In this document: positions 61,601 to 64,000 of the stretch, one piece after another
Position numbering within the stretch: position 1 is the stretch's first letter
How the letters are laid out: each line of letters opens with the position of its first letter
Origin: Paraburkholderia sp041321145
Lineage (GTDB): Bacteria; Pseudomonadota; Gammaproteobacteria; Burkholderiales; Burkholderiaceae
Direction: 5' to 3'
Assembly (NCBI RefSeq): GCF_041321145.1
Contig: NZ_JBGGWA010000004.1
Span: 186,001 to 250,000 of the forward strand
Length of the DNA stretch: 64,000 bases
The notes under the pieces: model-generated
Databases searched by the model: none
The model's input: the letters and a program-made list of their open reading frames with translations, nothing else
Told to the model about the DNA's origin: nothing
Made by a program: the position numbers and the translations under genes

Positions 61601-62671
61601 TCAAGCCCCGGTCGCGTGCGGCACCGGCACCGCTTGCACGGGCCAGCCTTGCAGATTCTGCGCGACGATTTCGCCAAGCGCGGCAATCCATGGCTGCGAG
61701 GCGTTCACGCAAGGAATCCGATGAAACTCCTTGCCGCCTGCATGCAGGAACTCGTCGCGCACTTCCATGCCGATTTCTTCGATCGTTTCAAGGCAATCGG
61801 CGGTAAAGCCTGGACAGAACACGTCAGCACGCCGCACGCCTGCCGAGCCCAATTCCTTCAGCGTGGGCGCGGTGTACGGCTGCAGCCATTCGGCCTTGCC
61901 GAAGCGCGACTGGAAAGTGATGCGGCATTCCACCTGCGTCAACCCTAGCGCCTGCGTCAGCAATGCACCGGTCTGCTGGCATTGCGCGTGGTACGGATCG
62001 CCGAGATCCAGCGTGCGCTTGGGCACGCCGTGAAAACTGAGCACCAGCTTGTCGCCCGCCGCGAAGTCGGGCCGACCGTGTTGATGCCAGTACTGATGCA
62101 CCTGGGCGGCGAGCGCGGCGATGTATGCCGGGTGATCGGCGTACTCACGCACCGTGCGGATTTCCGGCTGGTTGCGCATGCGCTTGAGGGCGGAAAAGGC
62201 ATCGTCGAAGGCTGTGGCCGTGGTCGAAGACGAATATTGCGGATACATGGGCATCAGCAGCACACGCTCGGCGCCCGCCAGCTTAAGCTGGTTCAGCATG
62301 GCCGGAATGCCGGGCGTGCCATAGCGCATCGCGTAGTCGACCAGCACCGTGTAGTCGTTCAATTGCAGCAGATGGCGCAAGCCCTCCACCTGCTTCTCTG
62401 TATTGACGCGCAGCGGCGAGCCCTCGGGCATCCAGACCGCTGCGTACTTCTTCGCTGAGGCGCGGCCCCGAAACGGCAAAATCACCAGCCGCAGGATCAC
62501 CTGCCAGACCAGCGCCGGAATTTCGACCACGCGAGGGTCGGACAGAAACTGCGCGAGATAGCGGCGGACCGCACGCGGCGTCGGCGCGTCCGGCGTGCCG
62601 AGATTGATCAGCAACACGGCGACACGGTGTGACGTGGCGTTCTGTGAAGGCCGCTCGAGGTCAAAGCGCAT
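61601..62671 (-). CDS. hemH: Ferrochelatase
   Basis: 356 residues. It inserts iron into protoporphyrin IX to make heme. VLLINLGTPDAPTPRAVRRYL, the catalytic histidine in LSFHGVPKRTLDLGDPY and the glutamate in CPGFTADCLETIEEIG are present. ATG 62671. Genes between hrcA and grpE usually belong to this block in Burkholderiaceae. Confidence 0.96.
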   Translation of the reverse strand: MRFDLERPSQNATSHRVAVLLINLGTPDAPTPRAVRRYLAQFLSDPRVVEIPALVWQVILRLVILPFRGRASAKKYAAVWMPEGSPLRVNTEKQVEGLRHLLQLNDYTVLVDYAMRYGTPGIPAMLNQLKLAGAERVLLMPMYPQYSSSTTATAFDDAFSALKRMRNQPEIRTVREYADHPAYIAALAAQVHQYWHQHGRPDFAAGDKLVLSFHGVPKRTLDLGDPYHAQCQQTGALLTQALGLTQVECRITFQSRFGKAEWLQPYTAPTLKELGSAGVRRADVFCPGFTADCLETIEEIGMEVRDEFLHAGGKEFHRIPCVNASQPWIAALGEIVAQNLQGWPVQAVPVPHATGA

Positions 62672-62735
62672 AGGCAGCAGGAGTAACCGCTTTAGGCGGA
62701 GAGTCGGTTCAGGTGGAATTCATTATAGCGGCGCG

Positions 62736-62760
62736 GTCCATGGCGGGGTCCGCCATGGAC
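62736..62760. other. Inverted repeat between hrcA and hemH
   Basis: Perfect 11-bp inverted repeat GTCCATGGCGG / CCGCCATGGAC with a 3-nt loop. Its strength and place in the 176-nt gap suggest a terminator-like or processing hairpin; no T-run on either strand. Confidence 0.5.
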
Positions 62761-62847
62761 CCCTGGCCATTCGGCCAATTGGCAAGCCGCGCGCCGTCGC
62801 GCATCATTTGCAGCATCAGGACCCGCAGCAAGCCGTGACCGCTGGGG

Positions 62848-63867
62848 TTACTGCTGGCTGAGGGTCAGGGAAAGCAGCCGCGCGGTGATATCCACAATCG
62901 GAATCACGCGGTTGTAGGCCATGCGGGTCGGCCCGATCACGCCGAGCGTGCCGACGATCTTGCCGTTTACCTCGTACGGCGCGGTCACGACGCTCATTTC
63001 CTCGATCGGCACGAGATTCGACTCGCCGCCAATGAAAATCTGCACGCCCGCCGCGTGACTCGATACGTCGAGCAACTGAAGGAGACTGGTCTTTTGATCG
63101 AACACATCGAACAGCTTGCGCAAGCGCGCCATGTCCGACGAAAGGTCGGCGACTTCAAGGAGATTGCGCTCGCCGGAGATCAGCACGGTCTCGCCAGTGT
63201 CGGATTCATCCGTGCTGGCCGTGACCGCCGCGTGCATCAGCGTGGTCATGTCGCCGCGCAGTTCGTCGATTTCTTCGCGCAAGCGGCGGCGCACGTCGTC
63301 GAACGAGAGACCCGCGAAGTGCGCGTTGATGTAATTGGAGGCCTCCACCAGCTGCGACGGCGAAAAGTCGCGTTGGGTCGCCATGATGCGGTTCTGCACG
63401 TCGCCTTCGGGTGTCACGATGATCAGCAGGATGCGCTTGTCAGACAGGCGCATGAATTCGATCTGCTTGAACACGTGACTGCGCCGCGGTGTCAGCACCA
63501 CGCCCGCGAACTGCGACAGGTTGGACAGCACGCTGGCCGCCGCGGCGACGATTTTCTGCGGTTCGCCCGCCTGCAGCGTAGTCTTGACGGTACGCGTCAC
63601 CGCCTCTTCGTCCGCGGCGGATTCCACCGTCAGCATGGTATCGACGAACAGCCGGTAGCCGCGCGGCGTCGGAATGCGGCCCGCGGAAGTATGCGGACTG
63701 ATCACGAGTCCCAGATCCTCGAGATCGGACATCACGTTGCGGATCGTTGCCGGGCTCAGTTCGAGGCCGGAATAGCGTGACAACGTGCGCGAGCCGACCG
63801 GCTGACCTTCGGCGATGTAGCGCTCGATCAGCGTTTTGAGGAGGGTTTGTGCGCGAGGATCTAGCAT
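62848..63867 (-). CDS. hrcA: Heat-inducible transcription repressor HrcA
   Basis: 339 residues. The N-terminal winged helix (LKTLIERYIAEGQPVGSRTL ... SPATIRNVMSDLEDLG) and ITPRGYRLFVD-like region define HrcA, the repressor that binds CIRCE at chaperone operons. In beta-proteobacteria it acts alongside sigma-32. No canonical CIRCE (TTAGCACTC-N9-GAGTGCTAA) is visible upstream of hrcA, grpE or dnaK in this window; a looser TTAGCGCTC...GAGCTAA pair lies just upstream of hrcA. ATG 63867. Confidence 0.95.
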   Translation of the reverse strand: MLDPRAQTLLKTLIERYIAEGQPVGSRTLSRYSGLELSPATIRNVMSDLEDLGLVISPHTSAGRIPTPRGYRLFVDTMLTVESAADEEAVTRTVKTTLQAGEPQKIVAAAASVLSNLSQFAGVVLTPRRSHVFKQIEFMRLSDKRILLIIVTPEGDVQNRIMATQRDFSPSQLVEASNYINAHFAGLSFDDVRRRLREEIDELRGDMTTLMHAAVTASTDESDTGETVLISGERNLLEVADLSSDMARLRKLFDVFDQKTSLLQLLDVSSHAAGVQIFIGGESNLVPIEEMSVVTAPYEVNGKIVGTLGVIGPTRMAYNRVIPIVDITARLLSLTLSQQ

Positions 63868-64000
63868 GACGGAAAATTTTAGCTCAATGACACGACTACA
63901 GCGAGCGCTAATGGCGCTAATCACTCACGATCGCGCTGCCTCTCGGCAACGCGGTGCCTGGAATTCGGTGCGGTGCTTCGCCTGCCGCGCTGTCCAGCGT

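Noticed and set aside
63868..63925. CIRCE element upstream of hrcA
   Set aside because: TTAGCGCTC and GAGCTAA are present, but the spacer is about 17 instead of 9 and the arms are incomplete.

Overview
The window looks like chromosomal DNA of a beta-proteobacterium of the Burkholderia/Paraburkholderia group. The supporting evidence is high G+C with strongly G/C-ending codons, the full ybgC-tolQRAB-pal-cpoB block, the hrcA-hemH-hslR-grpE-dnaK-dnaJ heat-shock block, and the protein sequences throughout. Most of it is housekeeping DNA with tightly packed, often 4-bp-overlapping genes.

Layout: 1-1.7 kb, a class V aminotransferase cut by the window edge and a small unknown protein. 1.8-7.1 kb, an aspartate-to-alanine decarboxylation operon with asdA and two tandem aspT antiporter genes. 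7.1-9.2 kb, ldhA and an unknown protein. 9.2-15.4 kb, an A+T-rich accessory island with a previously unassigned RiPP-like (ribosomally made, modified peptide) gene cluster. 15.5-19.1 kb, a crotonase, two MFS exporters and an octamer tandem repeat. 19.1-25.2 kb, homogentisate catabolism (hmgA-fahA), a degenerate EAL protein, an IclR regulator and glutaryl-CoA dehydrogenase. 25.3-27.7 kb, a 1-Cys peroxiredoxin and a YqjD/YqjE-type envelope stress trio. 27.9-30.9 kb, a five-gene minor pilin operon. 31.1-34.1 kb, nrdR-glyA with a ZTP riboswitch, and an SDR. 34.2-39.7 kb, Tol-Pal. 39.9 kb, tRNA-Lys followed by a stretch with gene remnants. 40.8-46.3 kb, a membrane protein, mscS, a DedA protein, mutL and miaA. 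46.4-53.9 kb, purM, a permease, hda, a HAD phosphatase, pcnB, folK, a deoxynucleoside kinase and panB. 54-63.9 kb, a pabB-pabC fusion and the heat-shock genes.

The most interesting part is the operon on the minus strand from 15245 down to 11477. It starts with a 53-residue precursor-like peptide that has a strong ribosome binding site. A terminator-like hairpin follows, then a HExxH protein resembling the alpha-ketoglutarate-HExxH peptide beta-hydroxylases, then an ABC exporter with an unusually compressed nucleotide-binding domain, then a JmjC/cupin-8 oxygenase. Facing it are a LuxR-type regulator and a stand-alone ThiE-like domain of the kind normally fused to Nudix hydrolases. Together this reads as a peptide natural-product pathway with two different non-heme iron oxygenases and no visible radical SAM enzyme, lanthipeptide enzyme or protease. 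This assignment is inference from sequence motifs and gene order. The product, the leader/core boundary and the activities are unknown.
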